A stretch of DNA of 64,000 nucleotides from Cinnamomum chago (lineage: Eukaryota; Streptophyta; Magnoliopsida; Laurales; Lauraceae), in contig CP142455.1 in the NCBI GenBank assembly GCA_038049695.1, positions 33,331,501 to 33,395,500 of the forward strand, given 5' to 3'. The notes below the pieces were generated by a model. That model ran no database searches. It was not told the origin of the DNA and worked only from the letters and a program-made list of their open reading frames with translations. The translations under genes and the position numbers were made by a program. This document shows, piece after piece, positions 24,201 to 36,800 of the stretch; the first letter of the stretch is position 1, and each line of letters starts with the position of its first letter.

Positions 24201-27043
24201 CTAGATTGTTTAACATAAAGTCTCATTTTTGTTCTTCAAATTTTTTAATTAAAGAAATTATCTCTATACATGTTGAACAACCTGATAAAACATTAAAAAA
24301 TGATGGATAGGCTATATTAAAGTTGTATCCGCCGACTATCCCTGCAGCATCCAGGTATCACTAGTCACTATTAGTACCTTAACCTATAGATGCAGGTACA
24401 ATAGCCATACAAAAAAGCCTAGGTAACATGATCTAACACCGCAGATTTTTCATAAAATGTTGGATTCTTATTTCATGGATTTTCAAAACTACCAAGTATG
24501 TATACAGATGTCATGTGTCATGGCGAATTGGCGATATAAAGGTTTCAGTATCAAACTCTAACAAATGTTAGGTTGTTAATCACACCCTAGAAAACCAAGG
24601 AAATATGAGTCACCCAATACTGAAAACTACAATACGGTTGATATCAGTCAGTTTGGAATCACAAACATGCAACGGCACAGAAATAATATGTTACGACCTG
24701 TGTTCGAAGACGCTCTCTTTCCATGGCAAGTTGCATAACCAAATCAGTAATAACTCTAGTCCTCATGCCAATATCCTTTGCAGTCGCTAGTTTTAAGTCA
24801 TCAGCTTTCAGTAAAGACACCTCCAAGTGTTTGACTCTGCCTCTAAGAAAACCCAGCTGTTCATTGAGCTCCACATTACTATCAGTTAACTGAATGCAAT
24901 TAGCTTCTGCATTCTCAGCCCTACTTTCAGCTTTTAAAGTTTTTGCCTTCAAGTCCTCGATTAGATTTTCCATATCATGGAGAGCAGAATATAACATTAT
25001 CTGTTGCTCCCGAATTGCATCAATAGATGCCTTCGCATGCTGTAACTGAGTATCAGATTGCCTCAGCTGCTTCTCAAGATGGTTTACCTTTTCAGTGCTA
25101 TCATTACTTCTAAGAAGACTCAGCTCTTTGTTAAGGTCTGAGTTAATTTCAGCTAGTAATTTACATTTGGATTCTGCACTCTGGGCCCTACTATCGGATT
25201 TTGACACATTCAAGTTCAGTTCCTCAATTAAATTTTCTAAATAAAAAATTTGAGAAGATAGTCTTTCTTGCTCCCCTTGGCTTGCAGAAGCATTCGCATG
25301 CTGTAATTGGCCATCGGATTCTCTCAGTTGTGCCTCAAGCAAGTCAATCTTTTCCCTCAAGGAAACAACCTCAAAATTGGCAAGACAGCATTTGTCTTCA
25401 GCTTCCATAAGACGGGTTTTCAAATTATTGAGCTCCAAGCAACAGGCCTTGAAAGCACTCTGCTCAGCTGACAGCACTTGCATGGAGCTTTGCAGCTTTG
25501 AGCTCAAATCAGCTTCTCGTTGCAGTGCACTGTTCAAACTGAACTGAGTAATTTGAAGTTTTCCCATTAATTCTTTTAAAATTCCAGTCAATACTTCTGC
25601 AATGTTTTCTGCCTCAAAGAACCGTTCCTGCATGAGATCTGGCATTTCGTCCATGCGAAACATCTCACCTTCTAAACGCTGCAGTTCCAATTCGAGATCT
25701 TCTTGATTATGTTTTGATTCTGCTAGTATCTCTTCAAGTTCCTGCTCTCTCGCCCAAGACTTCTCCAGCATTCTCAAGAGATTTCTCTGTTGTTCAGCAG
25801 TTTGCTTCACCCTAGCTTCCATGGATGAATATTCACCATCTTCTAGAAGGTTGGTACCCGAGACATATCCTGTAAATTCCCATCAAGTAAAGAAAAACAT
25901 TAACTTAGATTTATGTTGTATTTTTATGTAGAAGTACCCTAATCACAAACAGCTCAAATGCAATCGCAGACTCATTCTACTTTGTGCTGGTTGGTATCGT
26001 ACATTCATACTCGAGGCCAGATGGTAGGGTAGGCCACTATTTTCTGTCTTCTACACCAATATTTTATCATCACTAACTGTTAATATTGATCTGGATTAAA
26101 GAGTTAGGAAAACTTATATTCTACCAAATGTGATTTCTCATCTGCACCACCCTAAATACACAGCCAAAATATACAAACCGCTATCAATTTGGTCCTCCTC
26201 ATGTTCCCACAATCCACCGGCAACCCTATGTTCATAACATGGAACATGTCTCCATAATTTGCATCGATCAACAACAGGCTCGCCCACAATGGGCCATAAC
26301 ATGAAAAAAAAAAAAAAGTTTGTCATATAGTCCTCAACATTTGATGAAAGAAATGATGAAAATAACATTTAAATAAACCAAAAAAAAAACTCAATCAGTG
26401 TTCCATTGACAATCAAGAATAGGATAGTCTGATTCACCATGTAATCATTTGGCAATGGTCCATCCATGACAGGATTCACCAGATGAATGGTTATAACATG
26501 TTCAAGAATCCTTTCCCATGCTTATTGCATATCTTAATTATAGAATGAAGTTAGTTCTCCACAAATAAAGTTTTAGGACTCACGGGATTTTTTCCCACTA
26601 GGTTCGGAAGTACTATGGAACTTGACTGATTGTGTTCTCATCTCAGAAACCTGGTACTGAAACCTCTTCAAAGAATCTTCACAGTCATGCAACTTTCCTT
26701 CCATTGCTGCAAAAGCTTCTTTATGTTTGCACAAAGATAATTTGTAGCGTAGATCCACAATCTCCTCTTGGAGAGAAACCACAAAACCATCCAGCTGTTT
26801 CACCTCGGAATCAAGGAGTCCAGATAAAATATCAAATTCCAATGCCTTTTCAACAGTCTCAGCTGAGGTGTCTCCATTTTCCACCGTCAGAGCTTCATAA
26901 TCACTTGCTCTAGTTGCTACGTACATTGACAGAATCTGCAAGTTCAATAATTTCTCAGAAGAATATGCTAGATCGAAATGCACTCCCATTAGGACTTCTC
27001 CTGAAGTGATTGCATCATCAGCTGGGCTGTTGTTAATTGCCAT
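15257..27043 (-). CDS. WIT: WPP-domain-interacting tail-anchored protein (WIT1/WIT2-like)
   Basis: WIT proteins sit in the outer nuclear envelope. With WIP proteins they anchor RanGAP, and they link the nucleus to myosin XI-i. I predict four coding exons on the minus strand: 27,043-26,584, 25,869-24,698, 22,560-22,363 and 15,472-15,257, all with GT-AG borders and matching phases. They give 681 residues, and Arabidopsis WIT1 is of similar size. The first coding exon carries the family's N-terminal region ([17 protein letters not shown] and [15 protein letters not shown]). The second and third (about residues 154-610) are long coiled coil. The last encodes a single membrane helix ([19 protein letters not shown], about 656-674) and a short tail, QQERCPF. 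The start is the first ATG after the acceptor at 27,062. The last intron contains a 6 kb antisense gypsy element, and the third intron a LINE remnant. Confidence 0.88.
15632..15994 (+). repeat. 5' LTR of the gypsy element
   Basis: 363 bp, beginning TGCAGTT and ending GCGTCA. It is highly similar to 21,315-21,665 but has one extra internal repeat of TAGCTTTCCTTA near 15,780-15,805. A TATA-like CTATATATATAG lies near 15,812. Confidence 0.88.
15997..16007 (+). other. Gypsy primer-binding site
   Basis: TGGTATCAGAG begins two bases after the 5' LTR. This is the usual initiator-Met tRNA complement. Confidence 0.92.
16008..16892 (+). other. Gypsy untranslated leader
   Basis: About 0.9 kb between the primer-binding site and gag, C-rich on the plus strand, without a recognisable frame. 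A poly-A run sits at about 16,867-16,882, just before the gag start. Confidence 0.6.
16893..21324 (+). pseudogene. Gypsy gag-pol polyprotein, disrupted
   Basis: The plus-strand frames together encode the following. Gag begins [12 protein letters not shown] at 16,893 and continues near 17,173-17,790. A zinc knuckle [17 protein letters not shown] lies near 17,930. A protease site IIDGGSAVS lies near 18,230. The reverse transcriptase has [12 protein letters not shown] near 19,010. The RNase H has [15 protein letters not shown] near 19,450. The integrase has an HHCC zinc finger ([11 protein letters not shown] near 20,110) and the catalytic residues in [13 protein letters not shown] and GQTEVVNR. 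A chromodomain-like C-terminus ends GRVDAV at 21,324. At least five frame changes or stops separate the pieces (near 17,140, 17,790, 18,300, 18,700 and 19,355). The integrase piece (20,032-21,324, 430 residues) is the longest still open. It is unable to move by itself as written. Confidence 0.92.
21315..21665 (+). repeat. 3' LTR of the gypsy element
   Basis: 351 bp, beginning TGCAGTTTGATCC and ending TGCATCA. Its first bases overlap the end of the pol frame. It is preceded by the purine-rich GCCGGGAAGAG. Confidence 0.88.
23077..23115 (+). repeat. TG microsatellite followed by G run
   Basis: A (TG)n stretch followed by a run of about ten guanines, inside the WIT intron between coding exons 24,698-25,869 and 22,363-22,560. 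Confidence 0.8.
23280..23660 (+). pseudogene. LINE (L1-type) reverse transcriptase remnant
   Basis: Plus-strand translation across frames gives [13 protein letters not shown] near 23,300, then VLAKQSKEV, and further on [18 protein letters not shown] near 23,560. These correspond to the conserved L1 stretches YRPISLVGS, KVLANRLK and DLEKAYDRVEW. It is short, frameshifted and lacks the catalytic block. It lies in a WIT intron, antisense to the gene. Confidence 0.55.
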
Positions 27044-27739
27044 GTCAAGAAGACTGAAACCCTGAAAAGAACAAGTCCTAGAATCCTTAGTCTGAAATCT
27101 AACAATTAATAAACTGATGTACCTCATAATGCAAGTTGTTTGAATGTTTCGCTGCCCAATCAGCATTGTGAGATGGAATTTTTGGAAAGAGCGTTACATA
27201 GGATGGTTCCTTCTCATGTTTCCACCCAGAGTCATTGTCAGAGCTGATCAGTGATCACTAGGATAGGATATGAGGACAAAATATAAGCTGTCCCAATTTC
27301 TTTGCTGCGGAAACTTGCAGCCAAATGGATAACTGTCCGCCACAACAATTCAAATATATTGCAAGCTGGGTGGATTTTCAATAATTCATTAAAACTTTAA
27401 GTGAGAGGATGTTGAGTTTGTTAGAGGATCCATATTTTATGAGGAAAAATAAAAGAATGAATGAAACAGCACATACATGAAAACTAAGCAAATTATTTTT
27501 TTCATCTGAAGCAGGATAACAAAGACCTTTTCTATTTGCAGTCTAGCAATATATGTAACCCCAATCTTTGCCATATCATAAGCAAGCCTGATGCACCCTT
27601 ATCCCATGCACATGGAAATCAGTTTCTAATTCTTACACCAACAACACAAATTGCACAGTGAAACAAATAGCCCAAGAATCAGCATAAACCTCGACTGTTT
27701 TCTACCAAGGGTGCATCCAAATTGCAAATGCTCCCATTG

Positions 27740-28520
27740 GCCCCATAAATTGATGCAAAAAGAAAGACCCAGATGGACTCAACAGAAATGACCTCGGAAA
27801 TGCCTAAGCCTCAAAGGCACAAGTAAAATGATATTTTCATGACTCAAGATCTAAAAAATTCAGATACCAACTAAATGAAAGGATTTACGGGAAATCAAAA
27901 ACAAAAGAATAGGCACAAACACTAAACTATTGTGACCCAAGCACCCCTAGGCATAAAAAAAAAACTGTAGGAAAAAAAACACGCAGAAAAATAGTCTACA
28001 GAAATGAACCCGGAGACGCCTCTGATCGACTCCAAGGCACAAGTCCATAATTTCAAGACCCAAGTGCTAAAAACTTCAGCTACCAAACAAACATCAGGAT
28101 TTTAGAGAACCAGGAAATTCCAAACACAAACGAAACAGCATAGCACTCAAAACTGATTACAACTCAAAGAACATCCAAAACGCCCCACTGGGGCCATATA
28201 TCGATACAAAAAGAAAGACCAAGAAAGAGACAATACAGAAACGAGCTAGGAAACGGCTCCGACCGATTCCAAAGGCGCAAGTCGATATTTTAAAGACCCA
28301 AGCTCTAAAAACTTCAGATCACAAAAAAATTCCAGGACTTAATCGAAATGGGAGATTTAAAAAAAAAAATCAGCATAAACACTTAAACTGATTAGATTGA
28401 GGTCACCAACCGATACGAAAATGACCCAGAAAGAAACTCCACACAAATAACCTCGAAATGCCTCCAATCGATTCAAAAGGCACAAGTCAGTCGGTTTCTT
28501 CAAGACCCAGATTCTAAAAA
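27740..28520. repeat. Four degenerate ~200-235 bp repeats in the WIT 5'-UTR intron
   Basis: A unit recurs at about 27,795, 28,015, 28,250 and 28,452. Each has a core like GGAAATGCCTCCAATCGATTC followed by AAAGGCACAAGT, then AAGACCCAAG.TCTAAAAACTTCAG, and AGAAAGACC upstream. Spacing is about 220, 235 and 202 bp. The array occupies most of the proximal half of the predicted 5'-UTR intron of WIT. Confidence 0.7.
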
Positions 28521-28659
28521 CTTCAGATTTCAGCTCCACAGAAAGGAAAATGGGAGATTTCAAAGATAAAAGAAGATAACAGATTCTGTAATCAATTACA
28601 GAGCATAGAAGATGGATTAATGACTGAAATCTGGAGATATTTGTGGTTTGATCGATACC

Positions 28660-28807
28660 TTGAACTAGATTTTTGCCGGCTTTTTCAGTTGTGGCGCAGC
28701 AAGGGAAGAAGAACCGCCACTCTAAAGAAATTCGCGCGGAGTACTTTAAAGACACGTGCCTGACCTCACACGTGTAAGAGTGTGGGCAGCTGTCTGGATC
28801 TTTTATT
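28660..28807 (-). promoter_or_regulatory. Likely WIT promoter-proximal region
   Basis: A predicted non-coding first exon ends at 28,659 in the donor AAG followed by GTATCG. It would splice to the acceptor at 27,062. The transcription start was not located and should lie between about 28,680 and 28,800. A Mutator-like inverted repeat begins at 28,808, so the native upstream sequence may be interrupted very close to the start. Confidence 0.45.
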
Positions 28808-29537
28808 GAGGAATTTACGGGAAAAGCCTCCTAGGAATGTCTTACTAGGTGTCTGTATCGTGTTAGATACAGGAGGGGTCCTCATGTGGCATTTTTATTT
28901 TATTTTATTTTTTTTATCGTTTTGCGATATCGACCATTCTATCAATCAGATTTTCTTCAACGTGTAATTGTCTTGTTGAACCCAACAGAATAGTCAATAT
29001 TGACTATATCGTGAAATAAAAAAGAAAAAAAATGAATCTGCAGGTCCACCTGCAGATCCTCCGCCCTCGCCTCCTCTCACTCACCTTGGGTCTGCAAGTC
29101 CTTAGCCCCCATCTCATCCCGTCCCCGCTACTTGCAAGCCCAGCCATGTTCCTCATTTCCTCTTACAACCTTACCTCCGTCTCCCCTCCCCTTTTCTCCC
29201 TCCTCCTCTCCCCTCTTCTCCCTCCTACCCTCCCTCCATGGCGATCCTCCCTCCTCCGATGAAAATGACCCCATGCTCGCCGCCCTCCATTCCTTCATAT
29301 CCTCCCTCTCCCTGCCTCCCCTGGCCTCATCCACCACTTTGGAGCAGCACCAGCAACCAAGAGAGAAAAAACCTAATTTCTATTTAGGTTTTATAAATCA
29401 AAAGAAACCACTGCATAATGGTCGATATCAACCATATCGCTAAATGACAAAAAAATAAAATAAAATAAAAGGGCCACTTGAGGACCTCTCCCTAATCCAA
29501 CATGGGGTCCTATGGTGACTTTTCCTATAAATTCCTC
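28808..29537. mobile_element. Mutator-like element with long inverted repeats
   Basis: The left end (28,808 to about 28,935) and right end (about 29,405-29,537) are inverted copies of each other over about 130 bp. Both begin GAGGAATTTA and share GAGRGGTCCTCA.GTGGC, then TTTTATTTTATTTTATTTTT and a GCGATAT motif. Long terminal repeats are typical of Mutator-like elements. The flanking 9-mers (TCTTTTATT and TACATAATT) agree at only 5 positions, so the target duplication is unproven. The 29,030-29,350 interior is GC- and CT-rich and unlike the ends. Confidence 0.7.
29030..29360 (+). other. GC-rich interior of the Mutator-like element, possible gene capture
   Basis: The interior has higher GC content than the flanks. 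It contains a plus-strand frame whose last part reads SDENDPMLAALHSFISSLSL. I do not recognise a family. It may be a captured exon, but low-complexity CT-rich DNA can open such frames by chance. Confidence 0.35.
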
Positions 29538-30348
29538 TACATAATTTCTTCATCTTTCGTGTGTGTATGATTTAATTATGGATATTACCCACTACGTCAT
29601 TTCGGTTGTACATGATCATTTCTTTAAAATATTTATTAAAGAAAATTTGAAAAATGACAAGGGTGTTTTTGTCATTTCTCAAAAAACATATGGAGAGGGC
29701 TTGATTGATATAATTGTGGAAAATTCTGATACTTTTTTGAAATATTCAAAATTTCTTCTACTTTTTTTTTAAAAATTGATCCAAAAGTTTTATACTTTAT
29801 TTATTTATCTGAAATTCTGCTTTTTGGAGTCAATGAATTAAAAGTTTAAAAAGACTAGGTTGTGTGTGAAGCCTAGAATTTGGACCCGACCTATAAGCAT
29901 CCAATTTTAACTTCATTGGAGAAAAGAAAGAATACAAAGCTCAAACCTAAAACCCTGAAGTTTATAGTTTGTGTGGGTACCCAATTAGGGCCCCATGCCA
30001 CGAAAGATATAGATGAGATAGTATATAGACTTTTAGCTCAACCCCATCATTCTAAGCCCCTATAATTGAGCCTCTTCTTGACCAACTTATACTCAATACT
30101 CTCTCATGAGATAGATTTCTGAGCACACAGTCGTCATCTTCGGTCTTCTCCAACAGTCTTCTTCATTTTCGCTACTCAGGAAACGGTGTGAGTCTTAAAA
30201 GGTTTGGTTCTTCTTCCCTTGTTCTCCTCTATTCATCTCACTATTTTATTTTTCTTCTCTTCATAAATGTTTGTCAGATTCGCGGGCTTTTGTAGTAGAC
30301 TTGCAAATTTCTAGGTTCCTCCATCTGTGGGTTTCTTGATAACCTACC

Positions 30349-30399
<51 letters not shown>

Positions 30400-30423
30400 T
30401 AATGGCTAGTCCTCTAATGAAAC
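29538..30423. other. Gene-free spacer with CT microsatellite
   Basis: AT-rich DNA without a supported gene. A long CT dinucleotide array occupies about 30,353-30,397, shortly before homology to block A begins. Confidence 0.7.
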
Positions 30424-30664
30424 CCTAGTCCTCTAATGGCTCAATGAGTAGGAACTCACTTAGGCTGCAGAAAACCTAAAATGCAAAAAGTTCTCATATA
30501 ATCTTTGAATAGAATTGTAAATTTAGTAGATTAGAGTTGTCTTTTCAAACTTTCAAATGTTTGTAAATTGTTTTTCATAGTAATATAGTTTGGCGATAAA
30601 TTGACTCATCGGGTCGCTGACTAGCCTTCACTCCGGTTGCAGAGTTGATTCTGAGTAGTGAGTT

Positions 30665-30795
30665 TGTTAAAAATTAGGCTACAAAACTGAAGTAAAAGTA
30701 AAATTGAAACAATAGTACCAATCTGCAGTTTTGTAGAGAAAGTTGTATCTCCGGAAATCAATGGAAACCAGCGGCAGAAGCTCGTCGGATGAGTA
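30665..30795 (-). repeat. Truncated 3' LTR of copia element 2
   Basis: Matches the start of the 5' LTR (36,857 onward: AGGCTACAAAACTGAAGTAA and following bases) with about a dozen differences, then diverges after AGCTCGTCG. Confidence 0.85.
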
Positions 30796-30887
30796 CTCTA
30801 AATGTCAGTACTCTACATCATCAAAATAGCTTGTTTTTCTTATTGAACCTAGTTCTCGGGATCTCTGATCATTAGGTTGAGTTACTG

Positions 30888-33800
30888 CTATTGATGATTT
30901 ATGGGCTTAAGACCCATCCATTTGGCTGTTTCCTTTATTTTTTCTCTTACAAGGCCTTTTTTCAAAGGATCTGCTAAGTTGTCCTTTGATTTCACATAAT
31001 CAATTGCAATCACTCATCCACCGAGTAATTGTCTCATAAAGTTATGTTGCAATCTTACCTGTCTAGACTTTCCATTGTATGTGGCATTGTGTGCATTTAT
31101 AATTGATGCAGTATTATCACAATGAATAATAATAGGAGGAATAGGTTTAGTCCACAAAGGAATATCAAATAATAAATTTCTAATCCATTCAGCTTTCATA
31201 GCAGCAGCTCCCATAGCCAAGAATTCTAAACCTTAGTGGATTATATAATGGCAGTTTTTTTTATTTTTTATTTCCAAGATATTGCAGCACCTCCCAACGT
31301 GAAAATATGGCCACCGGTAGACTTAGAATCGTCTAAGGAAGTGTATTTACTTAATTTGCACACAACATAAACTATATCAGGGTGAGTACAGTTCATAGCA
31401 TACATTAAACTACCAATCACACAGGCATAATCAAGTCTATCACCAATATTATTCTTTACTAATTTAATGCTTGGATCAAAAGGAGTTGATACTGGTTTAC
31501 AATTAAAGTGATCAAACTTTTTCAACACTTTTTCAATGTAATGTGACTGTGGCAATTTAATTCCAGTGTCATTACAATAATTTTGATTATTCCCAGTATT
31601 ACACTTGCTTCTCCCAAGTCTTTCATATCAAAATTATTGGAGAGAAGTGACTTTGTTTCTTTGATACAATCCAAGTTAGTTCCAAAGATCAATAAATCAT
31701 CAACCTATAAGTATAAAATTGTGGTAGACTCACCATTAGATTTATAGTAAATACATTTTTCAGCCTCATTTATTCTGAAGCCATTTGAAAGAATAACACC
31801 ATCAAACTTCATATACCACTGTTTTGGTGCTTGTTTTAGCCCATATAAGGACTTTAACAACTTGCACACCTTATGCTCTTATCCTTTTACAACATAACCC
31901 TCTGGTTGATCCATATAAATCTCCTCCTCTAAATCACCATTTAGAAAAGCAGTTTTTACATCTATCTGATGAATATATAAATTATGCAGCTATAGAAATC
32001 AAAGTCCTAATGGACTTTATTCTTGATACAGGTGAAAATGTATTAAAGAAATCTACCCCCTCCTTTTGCCTAAAGCCTTTGGCTACTAGCCTAGCTCTGT
32101 ATTTCTCTATTGTTCCATCAGGCCTTAGTTTTTTCTTAAGAACCCATTTGCACCCTAAAGGCTTGGTACCTTAAGGTAAATCAGCTAGTTCCCAAGTATG
32201 ATTTGTTAAAATGGATTCTATTTCATCATCTAATGCTTCCTTCCAAAAGGTAGCATCATGGGTAGACATTGCCTCTTTATAAGTAGATGAGTCCTTTTCT
32301 ATTAGATAGGTCTCAAAGTCAGGACCGAAACTAGTGGATGCCCTAACTCTCTTACTTCTCCTAAGCTGGGGTTTCTCTTCTTCTGGAATTTCCAAAATTC
32401 TTTTAGATGGGGTAGATTCAGATGTAATCCTAGCTTTGAAAGGAAAAACATCTTCAAAGAAGTCTGCATCTCTAGACTCAACTAGAGTTTGGTCTCCAAT
32501 TTTTAGGAATCTATAGGCAGCACTATCTTGTGCATAACCTATGAACACAAATTCCCATGAGTGAGGTCCTAACTTGGGCCTTTTGAGGTCAACTATCCTA
32601 ACATGGGATAGACAACCCCCAAACACTAAAATATCTAAGGTTTGGCTTTCTCCCCTCCCAAATGTCAAAGGGTGTACAATTTGTTTTAGAATGCTGGATT
32701 CTTTTTAATAATCAACGGGACTTGTCCGGTAAATACAACATTAAACCTGTAGTAATATCAAGGCAAGTATGGATTTCGTTCTATTATACATTCAAGTTTC
32801 AAAAGATAAAACATATAAAGTTTATATACATCGGGACTATCCCAAAAACCTAAGTCGTAGTACAAAAGATATACAGTGCTAGGATAAACAAGTCCAAAAG
32901 ATCTAAACCAAAAAATGAAATGAGATGGCACGATGGTAGGTATCCCCGTGTAACGAGCACTAGTGCCAGGAGTTATGACGCTAAGCTACGTCATCGGAAC
33001 CCCACTCTCATACCTCATCCTCCTCCCCCGGTTGAGGATCCTCTGGGATTGCCTTAGCATTCAGGTCGGCGTAATAGTAGTAGGTGTCCTCTGCACACCA
33101 CAGAATAAAGGATCAACAATATGTTGGCAAGAAGATAAGCAATATACATTATTCATAACATGTTTCAAAAGAGAATAAAGACATGCATGTTCATGATTAT
33201 AAGATAGCAAGGTACAAGCTAGGCATAAAGTATGAGTAATTAAAAGAATCAAGTGATAATATAAATCCTAGCAAGATAAATAAGAATAACCATCCATGAA
33301 ATGCAATGCCAAGCAAGAGGAGACTCCACCGATGTCCTAGCCATCTCACGGGGGTATAAGTGACGTCCGTGCTGACTACAAACACCCAAAATCCAGCTCT
33401 AGGGGGATCCTAGCTCCCGGTCCTAGGAATAGCAGTATGGTCCGAGCCCGCTCCCAGCTATTCCCGCCATGAAAGCTGTCCAAAGCCGATTATCCACCCT
33501 AGTGTCCAGTATCCGGCCTACTTTATGATCATCAATCTGCAGCTGGTCATGAATGTAAAATGATGATGATGGTTTGTACACGATGCAAGTTTTAAGACAA
33601 TTACACATGGATAGGTTTCTAAGTACAAGATAACAAGCCGAAGACTACTCCAAGTCAAGCCAAGATACAAGTCAAGTTCCCGAGTTCCATGAGTAGTCCT
33701 TTTTCAAGTCTATCCACATGTTTCATCAATACAAGATAAAGGTACCTAAGGATACACTATAAGTCCGGTCAAATCCTAATTCTACAAGTTAAGTTACAAG

Positions 33801-36800
33801 TTATACAAGTATACAAGATAGAGTGTACAAGATACGACCGGAGGAAATCCCAGGTTTGCCCCCTGTGCATGAGTTAGACTTCACGATAGAGCCACTACCA
33901 GGTACTGCACCGATTCATTAATATGTATATACCATTGGTTTCTCCGTTCTAAGATCTTTCCAACGATATGTGGAACTCCAAAATCGGACGTACATATCAA
34001 AAGTTATGGCCAGTCAAAGTTGACACTGTTGGGCCCAATGGGCCGACCCGCTTGAGCAATCCAATCCGGCTGGCCAAATTCTAGGCGTTTTCTGAGTTTG
34101 AAAATGTCAAGTTGCACCCTTTCTTCTCCCATTTCAATTACCAATCATCCTTAGACCATGTTAGACATGATTTGAGCCTCCAAAGCTCCATGTACAAGCT
34201 ATTTTATCAACCTACATCCATTCCATTATCCATTAACACTCATATATACATAAACCATTTCACATTATGAATTCCATTCAAATGAAAAGGCTGAATTAAC
34301 ATTCCAAGAAATAACATTACTCAATCAATGAACCAATTAGCATACATGAATCTAATTTACTCACATTTGCCTCTTTTTGGTGCTTTTCACTCTAATCTCT
34401 TCTTAGATTCAACTTATGTAAAAACCCCCAATTTCTATGCTCACATGAATTTCCTACAATAATGAATGCAAGAGATGAGAGATATGTAACATGCATGTAG
34501 TTTAATTGAATCCAAACAACCCATTCAAAGTTTGGAGAATCATTAGGTAAAAGAGATCTTATCATTAGGATAAGAAGAAAGATGATGATGATGATGTAAG
34601 AGATGAAATCCTACAATGAACCACAATTCACAACTAGAATGAGGAAGAAGGAGATGCATGTACATCTTAACAATCATAATTACCATTTCAAGTAAGATAA
34701 ATGAATTAGGAGAGAATGATAGCTTACCAATGGACTGTGTAGTGAGTTGGAAGAGGTGTACGAGAGCTTGTAGGAACTAGAGATGATGCTGAAGAAGAAG
34801 ATGGGCTGAAAGTCCTCACATGTAGTTACTCTCTAAGTTAGAATTGAGAGATGGAGAGAAGAGAATGAAGGAGAAAAGGAAGCAAAGGAAGACTCCACAG
34901 ATTTTTGGGAACAAAGCTTCACCCCATAGATTTTTTGGACAACTAGATGAAATCATCATACAATTAACCATTTCAATCAAAGTCTGATTTTTCCTTTCTG
35001 CTATCCCATTTTGTTGAAGTGTGTAAGGAACAGTACTTGTTCTTTTAATTCATTTGGATTCATAGAAGTCCAGAAAATCTTTTGAAGTGTATTCACCACC
35101 TTTGTCACTTCTAAATTTAATTACTTTTCTATTTAACTTATTTTCAACTTCAGACAAATAAATTTTAAATTTAGATAAAGCTTTGTTTTTAGTACTAAGT
35201 AAGTATACATAGGTATATCTAGAGCAATCATCAATAAAAGTAGTGAAATAATATTTTCCACCTCTTGTCATAGTGTTACTTAGATCACATATATCAGAAT
35301 GTATTAACTGAAGTAACTCAGTTTCTCTTTCCACTTTATGAAAAGGCTTTTGAGTAATTTTGGATTGAGAACATATTTCACATTTCTTATATTCAATTTA
35401 TACTTCTCAATCAATCCATCATTACTCATATTTTTTAATTTTTTAAAATTAATTTGACCTAGTCTACCATGCCAGCCATAAACAGAAGCAACTAAGTAAG
35501 CAAAAGAGGATGCATTATTATTGATTACATTCAACCTAAACATACCATTACAAGCATAACCCTTACCAACAAAGATACATTTTTTACTGATTACAAACTT
35601 ATCAGACTCTATTACTTGGTTGAAGCATGCTTTGTTGAGAAGAAAACCAGAAACTAAATTTTTTCTCATCTCTGGAGCATGAAGCACATTCAGCAAAGTC
35701 ACAATTTTTCCGGAAGTGAACTGAAGTTCAACCTTTCCTTTACCAATTACTTGTGTAGTAATGGTAGGTCCCAGACCGAGCTTACAGTCTTGCTTTACCT
35801 CCTCATAGGTCTTAAACGGACCTTTATCAAATGTTACATGTATGGTTGCAATTGTGTCAATCCAACATCCTTCGCTCTTTCCTTTGCTAAGTGTATTTAC
35901 TTCAGAGATGACAGCCATGAAGTGTTCTTCTTCAGTGATATTAGCTTGAGACTTATTGGATTGGGACTATTGTGGGATCTTCTTCCAATGGCGGCATTCT
36001 CTTGCAAAGTGACATGGTTTCCCACAAACAAAACAACCACCCTTTGTCTGCGGCTTGTTTAACCCTTGGTTCTGATGTTTGATTGAACCTTTTTTCTGAT
36101 ACTGGTTAGGTTTTTTTATTTTTGAAAAAATGATTGCTTTTCTTGTTCCTGTCCAGATGTTGATCAAATTTTCCTTTCTTTTCACCATCACCTTTTGGTT
36201 CAACCACATTTATTTTTCCACTTTTTTAGGTAGATTATTCTGATCACTCATCCTGGCTTCTTCTTCAATCTTCAAATAGCACTGGAGAAACTTTAGTGAG
36301 TAATCCCTCAGTTTATGCCTCAAAGTTTTTTGAATATCCTTCCAAGTTGATGGCAGTTTCTCAATTATAGTTGCTACTTGAAATTGTTCATCAACTTGGA
36401 TTCCTTCTTTGACAATTTCATTTACCAAAGTCTGTAACTCATGTACTTGAGGAAGAATGTTTATCATCTATCATTTTGAAATTTAAGTACCGACCTGCAT
36501 ATTTTTTAGCCCCAAATTCCTCTGTTTCATACTTCTTATCAAGATCTTTCAAGAGTTCTCTTGTAGTTCAGGCATTAGAGTAAAGATTATAAATGTTGTC
36601 TGTAATCAGGTTTAGGATATGGCCTTTGCACAAATAGTCATCTTCTTTTCATTTTTTTTGTGCATATGAGCCACTTGGTTTCTCTTTGCGATCGGGAGAT
36701 GGTTCAGTTAATACATATGCTACTTTTAGAGATGTTAACAGTAATAAGACTTTCTGTTACCAACGTTGGAAGTTGGATCCGTCAAAACTATTCAACTGAG

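Noticed and set aside
27740-28520. CRISPR-like array
   Set aside because: Units are about 200 bp, diverged and in a plant intron. No short identical repeats with unique spacers were seen.
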